NCBI RefSeq assembly: GCF_041468085.1
Contig: NZ_CP121017.1
Coordinates: 4,685,501-4,749,500 of the forward strand
DNA: 64,000 nucleotides
Direction of reading: 5' to 3'
From: Tistrella mobilis
GTDB lineage: Bacteria > Pseudomonadota > Alphaproteobacteria > Tistrellales > Tistrellaceae
Shown here: in pieces, positions 33,920 to 42,120 of the stretch
Layout of the letters: each line of letters begins with the position of its first letter
Numbering within the stretch: position 1 is the first letter of the stretch
Program-made: the position numbers and the translations under genes
Notes under the pieces: generated by a model
What the model was told of the DNA's origin: nothing
What the model saw: only the letters and a program-made list of their open reading frames with translations
The model's database searches: none

Positions 33920-34372
33920 TCAGGCCCCGATCGGGGGTGCCCTGGCCTTGAGTGTGGCCAGATACCAGCCGGCCGCGATCAGCCCGCCGGGCAGGCGCGT
34001 GGCATCGTGAAGCCGCACCAGCCGTGGTGCCGGCGCCAGGATCGGCAGCGGCGGCGTGGAACTGCCCTGCACCAGCAGGCAGAGCGGGCAGTCATCGGCC
34101 GATGGCAGCGCCTGATCGGGCCGGCCATCGGCATCGCTATCCGCGGCCTGGTCGTCCCCGGCCTGATCGGCCAGAACCAGCCGCACGCCTTCGGCGGTGC
34201 AGATCGGCGTCAGCAGCCCGAAGGCCATGGCCGGGGCATAGATCGACCAGATCATCATCTGGAACAGGAAGGCGAGCGCGCCCGCGAGCAGCCCCGCCCG
34301 GCGCAGCCGCTCCCGAAGCCGACCGCGCGGCCCCGTGCTCCGATGAGGATATGAAACCCGGCGATGCTGCAT
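33920..34372 (-). CDS. DUF2946-like membrane-anchored protein
   Basis: This 150-residue protein has one N-terminal hydrophobic helix (GLLAGALAFLFQMMIWSIYAPAMAFG). A Cys near the start of the periplasmic part (PICTAEG), a DCPLCLLVQG motif and a C-terminal TLKARAPP follow. DCPLC and the R-x-PP end are the signatures of DUF2946 proteins, which often accompany copper-transport genes and TonB receptors. It is 136 bases upstream of the receptor on the same strand and is probably the first gene of the operon. Copper binding by the CxxC is inferred. The exact start (34372) is uncertain because no good ribosome site is visible. Confidence 0.7.
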   Translation of the reverse strand: MQHRRVSYPHRSTGPRGRLRERLRRAGLLAGALAFLFQMMIWSIYAPAMAFGLLTPICTAEGVRLVLADQAGDDQAADSDADGRPDQALPSADDCPLCLLVQGSSTPPLPILAPAPRLVRLHDATRLPGGLIAAGWYLATLKARAPPIGA

Positions 34373-34449
34373 CCGATGACGCTACACCGGCTCGCGTCCT
34401 GCGCACAGGGCTTTTGCATCATGCGACCCATCGTCGCAGATGGCACCCC

Positions 34450-34974
34450 TCAGGTGGGCAGGCCCAGGCGGATGCGCATGGCGGTTTCGGAAACCTCCAG
34501 CCGGGTCGCCAGATCACGGATCTCCGTCACGCCCTCGCTGTTGAGCGCCCGGATCAACGGCCAGGGCATCAGCAGCTGTGCCGCGAAACGGTTGGCCTCG
34601 GTTTCGATCGCCCCTGAGAGATGGCTGCGATAGAAGGCATCGTCCTGAACACCTCCTGTCGCGACGTCCCGATGCAGCAGGAAATGCGCGATTTCATGGG
34701 CAATGGTGAAACGGCGTCGGACTTTGACATGCCGCGCATTGACCACGATCGCCCAGCCAGAGGGGCCGCCCCGTTCGGCATCCCGCACCAGCTTGCCCGA
34801 AAGCGACTCCGGCAATGGCTCGGTCCAGACCCGCAGCCCAAGATCCCGTGCCAGCGCAACGATCTTGACCGGTGCCGACTGCTGATGGCGGGACACGACG
34901 TCAGGCACCGCCACGTCCGCAGTGACCGGCGCATCCAAGGCGGCAGGCCACTCCCGCACGGCATCTTCAATCAT
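34450..34974 (-). CDS. ImmA/IrrE-family metallopeptidase
   Basis: This 174-residue zinc peptidase has the HExxH motif in RRRFTIAHEIAHFLLHRD and the downstream Glu region ETEANRFAAQLLMPWPLIRAL, both characteristic of ImmA/IrrE. Relatives cleave phage- or stress-type repressors. I chose ATG 34974 because it overlaps the upstream gene by eight bases (ATGATTGA). The longer frame to 35046 starts with a very basic tail. There is no adjacent XRE repressor, which such peptidases usually target; instead the partner is a small membrane protein. Confidence 0.85.
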   Translation of the reverse strand: MIEDAVREWPAALDAPVTADVAVPDVVSRHQQSAPVKIVALARDLGLRVWTEPLPESLSGKLVRDAERGGPSGWAIVVNARHVKVRRRFTIAHEIAHFLLHRDVATGGVQDDAFYRSHLSGAIETEANRFAAQLLMPWPLIRALNSEGVTEIRDLATRLEVSETAMRIRLGLPT

Positions 34975-35335
34975 CCGACGTGGTCTCCTGAGGTCCGGGC
35001 GCGCCCGGTCTCTGTTCTTCTGCGGCAACGACATTGGCCGAGGCAACTCCCGCGATTCCGCGGTCGATCAGAGCTGCCATGCGCGCCTGGAATTCGGGAC
35101 CGTCAAGATAGGCCCTGACGGCGCTGCCCAGGGCCTTCTCGGCAACCATCTCCGCCTGGCGTGCCGCCTTACGAGTAATATAGGTGGCACCGAACAGCGC
35201 CACCACCGCTATCAGAAGCGCCACCGCCCCAAGCACGATGGTCGCCGCGGTCATGACGATGGTGGCGGTCTCCACCGAACTGAACTGGGGTGCACTGCGC
35301 AGAACGGCACCGGCAGCCGCCTCGATCGAGTCCAA
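34967..35335 (-). CDS. Small single-helix membrane protein, function unknown
   Basis: This 122-residue protein starts at TTG 35335, which has GGGAGG six bases upstream. One long hydrophobic helix (about 27-50: IVMTAATIVLGAVALLIAVVALFGATYIT) is followed by a positively charged amphipathic segment (RKAARQAEMVAEKALGSAVRAYLDGPEFQARMAALID). I do not recognise a family. It overlaps the ImmA/IrrE gene by eight bases, so the two are probably expressed together, perhaps as a defence or addiction-like pair. An A/T-rich promoter region precedes it. Confidence 0.6.
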   Translation of the reverse strand: MDSIEAAAGAVLRSAPQFSSVETATIVMTAATIVLGAVALLIAVVALFGATYITRKAARQAEMVAEKALGSAVRAYLDGPEFQARMAALIDRGIAGVASANVVAAEEQRPGAPGPQETTSDD

Positions 35336-35457
35336 GCTCGCCTCCCCTCAGGATCTACGAGGGGCAGTCTCCGTAAACGGATCGCGAACATCAAGTTCAT
35401 TTGATGATATTCAACTATAAGATTTAAATTTTTATTTATCAAATAATTGTAGGGATG
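35336..35457. promoter_or_regulatory. A/T-rich promoter region before the membrane protein/ImmA pair
   Basis: About 60 bases (35395-35455) are dominated by A and T (ATTTAAATTTTTATTTATC), in sharp contrast to the GC-rich chromosome. It lies between the stop of the AraC gene and the TTG start at 35335. It should contain the promoter of the pair and may mark recently acquired DNA. Confidence 0.5.
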
Positions 35458-36444
35458 TCAAGCCACTGGCGGCGTACTCCGCACCGCCCCCGGCGACTGC
35501 CCCGTCACCCGCTTGAACGCCCGGCTGAACGCCGCCTGCGAGGCATAGCCCAGCCGGTCGGCGACCGTATCGATCGGCAGCCGGTCGCGGCCGATCCAGC
35601 GGATGGCAAGGCGCATGCGCAGGCCGGCCAGATAGCGCAGCGGCGTGGTGCCGGTGGCGGCCAGGAAACGTTCGGCGAACACCGAGCGCGAGGCGCCGGC
35701 AAGACCGGCCAGCTCCGCCACCGTCCAGTCGCGACCGGGATCGCGATGCAGGGCCGTCAGCGCCCGGCCCAGCCGCGGATCGCGCAGCGCCTGCACCCAG
35801 CCCGAGGCCTCGCCACAGCCGTTCTCCACCCAGCCGCGCAGGATCGAGGCCGCGACCACATCGGCCAGCCGCGCCAGGATGGCGGCAAAGCCGGCCCGTT
35901 CGGCGCAGGCCTCGCGCTCCATCGCCTCCAGCATCGCCAGGATTTCGGGCGTGCGGTCGATCAGGGTGGCGACCAACATCACCTCGGGCATCAGCGCCAC
36001 CAGCGGCTGCATACCGCCCAGATCGAAGCTCATGCAGCCGCTGAACACCACCGCCCCGGCGGTGGGGCAGCACTCCGCGTCGCAGGCGCGCACCGCCTCC
36101 ACCTGCGCACAGAGCGTCCGGGCGGCGAAATCGTCGAGATCCTGTCCAGGCTGGCCGGGATCGGAGAGCAGGGCATGGATGCCGCCGCGGGGCAGCAGGG
36201 CCGCATCGCCGGGCCCCAGCCGCAGCAGCTCGCCCGAGGGGCTTTGCAGGAAGACCTCGCCGCGGGCGACGAAATGGAACTGCGCCCGCCCCTCTTCGCT
36301 GCGGCCATCATCAGAGAGGTTTTTCTCCGGCGGCCCGAACCGCACCCCGCGCGGGCGGGCGATCTGGATCCGCCGATAGCGGATGCCGTCGAGCCGCATG
36401 CCCATCAGCAGCTCGCTTATCGGGTCGGACAGAAGGTCGGCCAT
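35458..36444 (-). CDS. AraC-family regulator with cupin N-domain
   Basis: This 328-residue regulator has an N-terminal cupin-type sensor (FHFVARGEVFLQSPSGELLRLGPGDAALLPRGGIHAL). The C-terminal tandem HTH is WTVAELAGLAGASRSVFAERFLAATGTTPLRYLAGLRMRLA, then IDTVADRLGYASQAAFSRAFKRVTGQSPGAVR. This matches the Cupin_6/AraC group that usually controls a neighbouring transporter. Divergent orientation with an MFS gene (110 bases between starts) fits that pattern, so it likely regulates efflux. The inducer is unknown. Confidence 0.92.
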   Translation of the reverse strand: MADLLSDPISELLMGMRLDGIRYRRIQIARPRGVRFGPPEKNLSDDGRSEEGRAQFHFVARGEVFLQSPSGELLRLGPGDAALLPRGGIHALLSDPGQPGQDLDDFAARTLCAQVEAVRACDAECCPTAGAVVFSGCMSFDLGGMQPLVALMPEVMLVATLIDRTPEILAMLEAMEREACAERAGFAAILARLADVVAASILRGWVENGCGEASGWVQALRDPRLGRALTALHRDPGRDWTVAELAGLAGASRSVFAERFLAATGTTPLRYLAGLRMRLAIRWIGRDRLPIDTVADRLGYASQAAFSRAFKRVTGQSPGAVRSTPPVA

Positions 36445-36554
36445 GGTTCCGGACTTTCGATCAAATCTTCCGGAGGAGATGGCATGGATCGTCCGGAGAG
36501 TCCAGCCTACCTTCCGATCTCCCTTCCCAACCTCTCCCCGTCGACGAGGATCAG

Positions 36555-37772
36555 ATGATGAACGAGGCTGCAGCGACGGCCGACCGGGCCGGCAGCGCTG
36601 CCCCCGCCTGGGGGGCCGTGTTCTCCATGGCGCTCGGCGTCTTCGGACTGGTGACCGCCGAATTCCTGCCCGCCAGCCTGCTGACGCCCATGGCCGCCGA
36701 ACTGGGCGTGACCGAGGGCCTGGCCGGGCAGGCGGTCACCGCCACCGCCGCCATCGGCCTCATCGCCAGCCTGCTGGTTCCGGCCGCGACCCGCGGGCTG
36801 GACCGGCGGGTGGTGCTGCTCGCCTTCTCAGCCCTGCTCGTCGCCTCCAACCTGCTTGCGGCGATGGCCTCGACCCTGCCCGTGCTGATCGCGGCCCGTC
36901 TGGTGCTGGGCGTGGCACTCGGCGGGTTCTGGGCCATGTCGACCGCGACCGTGATGCGGCTGGTACCGGAAGCCGCGATCCCGAAGGCGCTGTCGATGGT
37001 CTTCGGCGGCGTTTCTGCCGCCACCGTCGCCGCGGCCCCGCTCGGCAGTTTCCTGGGCGATCAGCTGGGCTGGCGGGCGGTCTTCCTGATGGCCGCCGCC
37101 CTCGGCCTCGCCGCCTTTCTGGTCCAGTACGCCACCCTGCCGCGCATGGCCGCCTCGGCGACCACCCGGCTCGGCACCCTGATGCTGGTGCTGCGCCGGC
37201 CCCGGGTCGGGGCCGGGATGATCGCGGTGCTGATGGTCTTCACCGGCCATTTCGCCGTCTTCACCTATATCCGGCCCTTCCTGGAGACGGTCACCGGCGT
37301 GGGCATCGAAGGCGTGTCGGCCATCCTGCTCGGCTTCGGCCTCGCCAACTTCCTCGGCACCGGCCTCGCGGGGCCGGCCATCGCCCGCAACCTGAAGGCG
37401 GTGCTGGTGGCGATGCCGGTGCTGATGATCGTGTTGGGCCTGGGGCTGGTGCTGGCCGGCGGCACCGTCTTCGGCGATGCGGTGATGCTGGCCCTCTGGG
37501 GCATGGCCTTCGGCGCGGTGCCGGTTGCCTGGTCCACCTGGCTGACCCGGGCAGCCCCCGACGAGGCCGAAAGCGGCGGCGGGCTGATCGTGGCCGCCAT
37601 CCAGCTCGCCATCGCCACCGGTGCCGCCGCGGGCGGGGTGATCTTCGACCTGAACGGCGCACCGGGGGTCTTCCTGGCGGCGACCCTGGTTCTGGCCGCC
37701 GCCGCCCTGCTGATCCTGACCCGGGTCAGGATCGGTCCGCGGGCCGGGGTCAGTCCGCAGGCAGGGATCTGA
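36555..37772 (+). CDS. MFS efflux transporter (AraJ/YdeA-like)
   Basis: This 405-residue transporter has twelve hydrophobic segments. It has FGLVTAEFLPASLLTPMAAELGVTEGLAGQAVTATAAIGLIASLL at the start and the signature helix ARLVLGVALGGFWAMSTATVMRLVPEAAIPKALSMVFGGVSAATVAAAPLGSFLG. These match the arabinose-efflux/purine-efflux MFS group. It should export a sugar, nucleoside or drug by proton antiport. It is divergent to the AraC gene and its last 23 bases overlap the convergent PfkB kinase gene. Confidence 0.9.
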   Translation: MMNEAAATADRAGSAAPAWGAVFSMALGVFGLVTAEFLPASLLTPMAAELGVTEGLAGQAVTATAAIGLIASLLVPAATRGLDRRVVLLAFSALLVASNLLAAMASTLPVLIAARLVLGVALGGFWAMSTATVMRLVPEAAIPKALSMVFGGVSAATVAAAPLGSFLGDQLGWRAVFLMAAALGLAAFLVQYATLPRMAASATTRLGTLMLVLRRPRVGAGMIAVLMVFTGHFAVFTYIRPFLETVTGVGIEGVSAILLGFGLANFLGTGLAGPAIARNLKAVLVAMPVLMIVLGLGLVLAGGTVFGDAVMLALWGMAFGAVPVAWSTWLTRAAPDEAESGGGLIVAAIQLAIATGAAAGGVIFDLNGAPGVFLAATLVLAAAALLILTRVRIGPRAGVSPQAGI

Positions 37773-38622
37773 GCACGCTGCCTTCGGTCTGCACCGCCTG
37801 CGCACCGAAGGCACTGCCCCGCGCCAGCGCCTGGCCCATGTCCAGCCCACGCAGCCAGGCATCGGTCAGCCCGCCGGCAAAGGCGTCGCCGGCGCCGGTG
37901 GTGTCGATCACGTGGTCGACCATCCGGGCCGGGCAGCGGATCCGCCGGCCATCGGCGGCAAAGGCTTCCGAGCCCTCGGCACCGTGGGTGACCACCACCC
38001 AGTCCAGCCGGTCGCCGGCAAGCCGCCTGGCTGCGGCGAGCGGATCCGCCGCCGCAGCCGGCGCCAGATCGTCGATCGAGGCCACGAAAACCTGTGCCGG
38101 CCAGCTGCCGGCGGGCAGGGCCGGCTCGTGTTCCGCCGGCGGAATCTGGGCGATCGCCGGCAGGCCACGGGCGGCAGCAGCCACCAGCAACTGCCCGGCA
38201 GCCGGATTGCGGCTGTTCAGGAACAGGGCATCCACGCCGTCGAGCACGCTTTCGGGCGGTACCCAGGCCAGATGGTGGCCGATCTTCAGGATGGTGCGCT
38301 CGCCTTCGGGATCGAGCAGAAGCATGGTTTCGGGCGAGCGGTCGAGATTGCGGTCGAGCTTCGACACATCCAGCCCGCAGGCGGTGACATCCGCCACCAG
38401 CCGGTCGCCCAGCGCATCATGGGCGACGCGGGTGATCAGCTGGGCGTGATGGCCGGCAAGGGCCAGGGCGGCGCCGACATTGGCGCCCGACCCGCCGATG
38501 CGCGGCCCTTCATCCACCCCGCGCGGCCGCCCGCCCGAAACGATGGGCCGGTCCAGACGGATCACCCGATCGGCATTCAGGCTGCCGACGACGGCGATAC
38601 GGGCAGGGAAGGGGGCAACCAT
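37750..38622 (-). CDS. PfkB-family sugar kinase
   Basis: This 290-residue ribokinase-like enzyme has ARIAVVGSLNADRVIRLDRP and GPRIGGSGANVGAALALAGHHAQLITRVAHDALG. The PfkB C-signature VIDTTGAGDAFAGGLTDAWLRG contains the catalytic Asp. The substrate is unknown (ribose-, fructose- or nucleoside-like). ATG 38622 was preferred over an ATG at 38652: AGGAGG lies eleven bases upstream and the first strand follows closely. It converges on the MFS gene and follows the XRE regulator on the same strand. Confidence 0.9.
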   Translation of the reverse strand: MVAPFPARIAVVGSLNADRVIRLDRPIVSGGRPRGVDEGPRIGGSGANVGAALALAGHHAQLITRVAHDALGDRLVADVTACGLDVSKLDRNLDRSPETMLLLDPEGERTILKIGHHLAWVPPESVLDGVDALFLNSRNPAAGQLLVAAAARGLPAIAQIPPAEHEPALPAGSWPAQVFVASIDDLAPAAAADPLAAARRLAGDRLDWVVVTHGAEGSEAFAADGRRIRCPARMVDHVIDTTGAGDAFAGGLTDAWLRGLDMGQALARGSAFGAQAVQTEGSVLRSLPAD

Positions 38623-38648
38623 GGGCAGGACATCCTCCTGAGGTCGGG

Positions 38649-39047
38649 TCAATCGGGTGACCGGTCTTCGGTCTGATCAGTCTGACCACCGGAACGCGTC
38701 GCGTCGAGGATCGCGAGCAGCCGGTCGAGGGTCGGCCCGTCGAGGGTTGCGATCCGCTGCGCCACCAGATTGGCGAGGCGGGTGGCCCGGGGGTCGAGAC
38801 CGCCGGTCTCCACCGTCACCTTCGGGTCGGAAAGCCCGGCCAGCCGCTCCAGTTCCTCGGCCTCGTCCCAGATGATGTTGAAATAGGTGCAGATCTGGAT
38901 CAGCAGCGACCGGGTCGGCACGCCGCGCCGCCCGTGTTCCAGGGCCGAGAGATAGGCGTTGGAGATCTGCAGGTCACGGGCCATCTGCTTCTGGCTGATC
39001 CCGCGCGCGGCCCGAAGCTGGCGCAGGCGCTCCCCGAAAGGCGTCAC
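38649..39047 (-). CDS. XRE-family helix-turn-helix regulator
   Basis: This 132-residue protein has an N-terminal HTH_3 domain (FGERLRQLRAARGISQKQMARDLQISNAYLSALEHGRRGVPTRSLLIQICTYFNIIWDEAEEL). A short C-terminal tail follows that may mediate dimerisation. The start overlaps the Smr gene stop by four bases. Alphaproteobacteria frequently have this small regulator right after mltA-smr in the origin region. The target is unknown. Confidence 0.9.
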   Translation of the reverse strand: MTPFGERLRQLRAARGISQKQMARDLQISNAYLSALEHGRRGVPTRSLLIQICTYFNIIWDEAEELERLAGLSDPKVTVETGGLDPRATRLANLVAQRIATLDGPTLDRLLAILDATRSGGQTDQTEDRSPD

Positions 39048-39922
39048 CGTTCGCGCTTGAGCAGGATATAGGCGGCGCCGAAACCGCCATGTATCTGCCG
39101 GGCCTGGGTGAAGGCCAGCACCTTCGACCGGGTTTCGGGCTCGTTCAGCCAGCGCGGCAGTTCGCTGCGGATCACGCCGGCCGGATTGGTCGCCCAGGGC
39201 TCGCGTGGCGGCTCGGGGGTCTCGGGGCCGGCCATGCCGCGCCGGCGCACCACCGGCTGCGGTCTGGGTCCTCCCTTGCCGGTGATCACCAGCACGCAGC
39301 GCAGGCCGCGGGCGTGGGAGCGGGCAATGAAATCCACCAGCATGCCGCGGGCCACCTCGCGACCATGGCCGTGAAGATCCAGCATCGCCTCCACCGGCAT
39401 CGCGCCGCGGCGCAGCCGGGCCTGGCTGCGACGGTCCAGCCCGTCGAAGGCCTTGCCGGTCAACGCCTGAAGCGGCTCGGGCGCCGCCGGCCGCCGGCCC
39501 GGGGATGCCGGGGCGGGGCCGGCCGCGGCACCCCCGCCCGCCGGCAGTTCGGGCACGGGCGGCGGCGGTGGTGGCGGGAGCGGCACCACCGGTGCATGGC
39601 CCGAGAGCGGCTTCACATCGCTCATGGCCGATCCGAACAGCTCCAGCTCCCGCCGGCTGATGCCGCGGGCGGAGCGTGGCACCGGCTTCGCCTGGGGGGC
39701 AGGTGGCGGTACGGCGGCCGTGCGCCGGCGGGTGGCCGGCGCCACGCCCTGTTCGTCCCCCGCCGCCGCGGTCGCATGGACCGAGGGCAGGTCGGGACCG
39801 CGCAGCGACGAGCGTTCGGCGACGTCTTCCGAGCGCATCGCCCGTTCGAACAACCGCGCCTCGGCCTCGGGATCGGGCCGAAGCGCGTCCTGGTCGCCGG
39901 TTCGGGGAGGACGTGCGGGCAT
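39044..39922 (-). CDS. Smr-domain (MutS2-type) nuclease-like protein
   Basis: This 292-residue protein has a long proline/alanine-rich, probably disordered N-terminal half (residues about 1-145, with a PPPPPPP run). A C-terminal Smr domain follows: MPVEAMLDLHGHGREVARGMLVDFIARSHARGLRCVLVITGKGG ... HGGFGAAYILLKR. LDLHG and the GKG motif define the Smr fold; relatives nick DNA or cleave RNA. It sits eight bases after the lutC stop. In many relatives smr directly follows mltA; here the lut genes are inserted between them. Confidence 0.9.
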   Translation of the reverse strand: MPARPPRTGDQDALRPDPEAEARLFERAMRSEDVAERSSLRGPDLPSVHATAAAGDEQGVAPATRRRTAAVPPPAPQAKPVPRSARGISRRELELFGSAMSDVKPLSGHAPVVPLPPPPPPPVPELPAGGGAAAGPAPASPGRRPAAPEPLQALTGKAFDGLDRRSQARLRRGAMPVEAMLDLHGHGREVARGMLVDFIARSHARGLRCVLVITGKGGPRPQPVVRRRGMAGPETPEPPREPWATNPAGVIRSELPRWLNEPETRSKVLAFTQARQIHGGFGAAYILLKRER

Positions 39923-39930
39923 GGGCAGGG

Positions 39931-40626
39931 TCAGACCTCGTCGACGATCACCACATGCAGCCGCCGCGGGCCGTGGGCACCAAGCTCGATCTGCTGCTCG
40001 ATGTCGCCGGTGCGGCTGGGGCCGGTGATCAGGTTGAAGGTGCGGGGCGGGGTGCCCCGTTCGATGCGCAGCCTGGCCCAGACATCCTCGTAGGCACGCT
40101 CTACCCTGGAGGCGGGCAGCACCACGATATGGGTCTCGGGCAGGAAGTTCAGCGTGGTCGGATGCTCGGGCCCCGATGCCAGCGCCAGCGTGCCGGTTTC
40201 GGCGATGCCGGCGAAAGCCGCGGTCACCGACACCTCGTCGGCCGCCTCGGCCGGGCCGGCACGCAGGGTCAGCATTGGTGCCGACCCCGCCCAGTCGATG
40301 CGATCGAGCAGCGGATCCGGCGCACGGCCGGCAGCCATCGGCAGGTTGCAGGCCGCCATGTAGTCGACCACCGCCGCCGGCACCTCGTCCAGACGGGCGA
40401 CCCGGGTCACCGTGCCCGCTACCTTCTGCAGCTGGTCGATGAACAGCGACACGCGTCCGGCCGGGTCCAGATCGGCCCGGGCCGGGATGGTGTTGGGGCG
40501 GTGAGCCTCGATGCGCGCGGCAACGCGCGCCCGTGCCTCGGCCTCGTTCGCCGGATCGCGGCGGATGCCGGCGCGCACCGCGCCCAGAATGCGGGCGCGG
40601 GCATCGTCGCCATGGGACATGGTCAT
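39931..40626 (-). CDS. lutC: Lactate utilization protein LutC (LUD domain)
   Basis: This 231-residue protein of the LutC/YkgG family is part of the LutABC complex oxidising L-lactate to pyruvate. The LUD domain motifs are DEVSVTAAFAGIAETGTLALASGPEHPTTLNFLPETHIVVLPASRV and a terminal NLITGPSRTGDIEQQIELGAHGPRRLHVVIV. It overlaps the lutB stop by four bases. It lacks Fe-S motifs and presumably holds the third subunit role. The order on the minus strand is lutA-lutB-lutC. Confidence 0.93.
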   Translation of the reverse strand: MTMSHGDDARARILGAVRAGIRRDPANEAEARARVAARIEAHRPNTIPARADLDPAGRVSLFIDQLQKVAGTVTRVARLDEVPAAVVDYMAACNLPMAAGRAPDPLLDRIDWAGSAPMLTLRAGPAEAADEVSVTAAFAGIAETGTLALASGPEHPTTLNFLPETHIVVLPASRVERAYEDVWARLRIERGTPPRTFNLITGPSRTGDIEQQIELGAHGPRRLHVVIVDEV

Positions 40627-42104
40627 CGGCCCTGCTCCTTCGCAGACCCGCGATGGCGGCGGGCGGTGGCGGCCCCCGGCGCCTCGGTCGGGCGGCCATC
40701 GGCCTTCCAGGCGGCCACGAAGCTGCGGCCTTCAGGCGCCGGCATGTCGCGGACACGGGTCCAGCCACCCGCCAGCGGCAGCCGCTTCAGCCGACCCTGA
40801 GACCGGCCCATCCGCCCGAGCAGGGCGGCCGCGGTGCGCGCGACGAGGCGATAGGCCCGGGGCCGCTTCGCGAACCAGGCCCAGACCCCAAGCCCCCAGC
40901 GCTGCGAGGCGGGGCTGAGATGGCGTTCGAATTCCCGGGTGCGCCAGGCACGCATCATCCGCGGCAGCGGGATCCGCACCGGGCAGACCTGTTCGCAGCG
41001 CCCGCAGAAGGTTGAGGCATTGGGCAGGTGGCCGGCCTCTTCCACGCCGATCAGCGCCGGGGTCAGCACGGCCCCCATCGGCCCCGGATAGACCCAGCCA
41101 TAGGCATGGCCGCCGACGGTGCCATAGACCGGGCAGTGGTTCATGCAGGCGCCGCAGCGGATGCAGCGCAGCATGTCCTGAAACTCGGTGCCGACCATGC
41201 CCGAGCGGCCGTTGTCCAGCAGCACCACATGGAACTCCTCGGGCCCGTCCAGATCGCCCTCGCGCTTCGGGCCGGTGACCAGCGTGGTGTAGGACGAAAA
41301 CTCCTGCCCCGTGGCCGACCGCGCCAGCACCCTCAGCATGGTCGAGGCATCTTCCAGCGTCGGCACCAGTTTCTCGATGCCGGCCAGCACGATATGGCGC
41401 TTCGGCAGCGACAGGGTCAGGTCGGCATTGCCCTCGTTGGTCACCAGGATGATCGATCCGGTCTCGGCGACCAGAAAATTGGCGCCGGTGATGCCGACAT
41501 CGGCGTCCAGATATTTCTGGCGCAGCACCTCGCGCGCCTCGCGGACCATGTCGGTCGGCTCGGTCAGACGCTCGGTTTTGCCATAGCGGCCGTGATGGCG
41601 CAGGAACAGCTCCGCCACCTGTTCCTTGGTCTTGTGGATCGCCGGCGCGATGATGTGGCTCGGCGGCTCCTTGGCCAGCTGGATGATGTATTCGCCGAGA
41701 TCCGTTTCGATCGGCTCGATCCCGGCCTTCTCCAGCGCGTCGTTGAGCGCGATCTCTTCCGTCACCATCGACTTGGACTTGGTGATGGTGCGGGCATTGC
41801 CGGCGCGCGCCAGGTCCAGGATGATCCGCCGGGCATCGGCCGCGGTTTCGGCCCAATGGACCTTGCCGCCGCGGGCCTCCACCGCCTCGGCGAAACGTTC
41901 CAGATAGATGTCGAGATGGCCGAGCACGTGGTTCTTGATGTCGCGCGCCTGGTCGCGCAGCGTCTCGAACTCGGGCAGAGCCGCCGCGGCGGCGGCCCGC
42001 TTGGGCACGAAGCCCGAGCGGATCTTGGCGAGCGAGGCCTGAAGATTGGCATCGCCCAGGGCCTCGTGGACATTGTCCTTGAAGCGGTGGCTGGTGGCCT
42101 CCAT
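40623..42104 (-). CDS. lutB: Lactate utilization iron-sulfur protein LutB
   Basis: This 493-residue subunit has an N-terminal LUD domain (about 60-300; TKSKSMVTEEIALNDALEKAGIEPIETDLGEYIIQL, ANFLVAETGSIILVTNEGNADL). Two 4Fe-4S ferredoxin motifs follow, CIRCGACMNHCPVYG and CGRCEQVCPVRIPLPRMM. It transfers electrons from lactate oxidation. The basic C-terminal tail (about 400-493) is typical. It is 16 bases downstream of lutA and overlaps lutC. A lactate permease is not adjacent. Confidence 0.95.
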   Translation of the reverse strand: MEATSHRFKDNVHEALGDANLQASLAKIRSGFVPKRAAAAAALPEFETLRDQARDIKNHVLGHLDIYLERFAEAVEARGGKVHWAETAADARRIILDLARAGNARTITKSKSMVTEEIALNDALEKAGIEPIETDLGEYIIQLAKEPPSHIIAPAIHKTKEQVAELFLRHHGRYGKTERLTEPTDMVREAREVLRQKYLDADVGITGANFLVAETGSIILVTNEGNADLTLSLPKRHIVLAGIEKLVPTLEDASTMLRVLARSATGQEFSSYTTLVTGPKREGDLDGPEEFHVVLLDNGRSGMVGTEFQDMLRCIRCGACMNHCPVYGTVGGHAYGWVYPGPMGAVLTPALIGVEEAGHLPNASTFCGRCEQVCPVRIPLPRMMRAWRTREFERHLSPASQRWGLGVWAWFAKRPRAYRLVARTAAALLGRMGRSQGRLKRLPLAGGWTRVRDMPAPEGRSFVAAWKADGRPTEAPGAATARRHRGSAKEQGR

Positions 42105-42120
42105 CGGATCGCCCTCCCGC

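Noticed and set aside
31888-33951. Plus-strand open frame of 687 codons over the TonB receptor
   Set aside because: Antisense to a receptor with clear plug and barrel motifs; composition is not protein-like.
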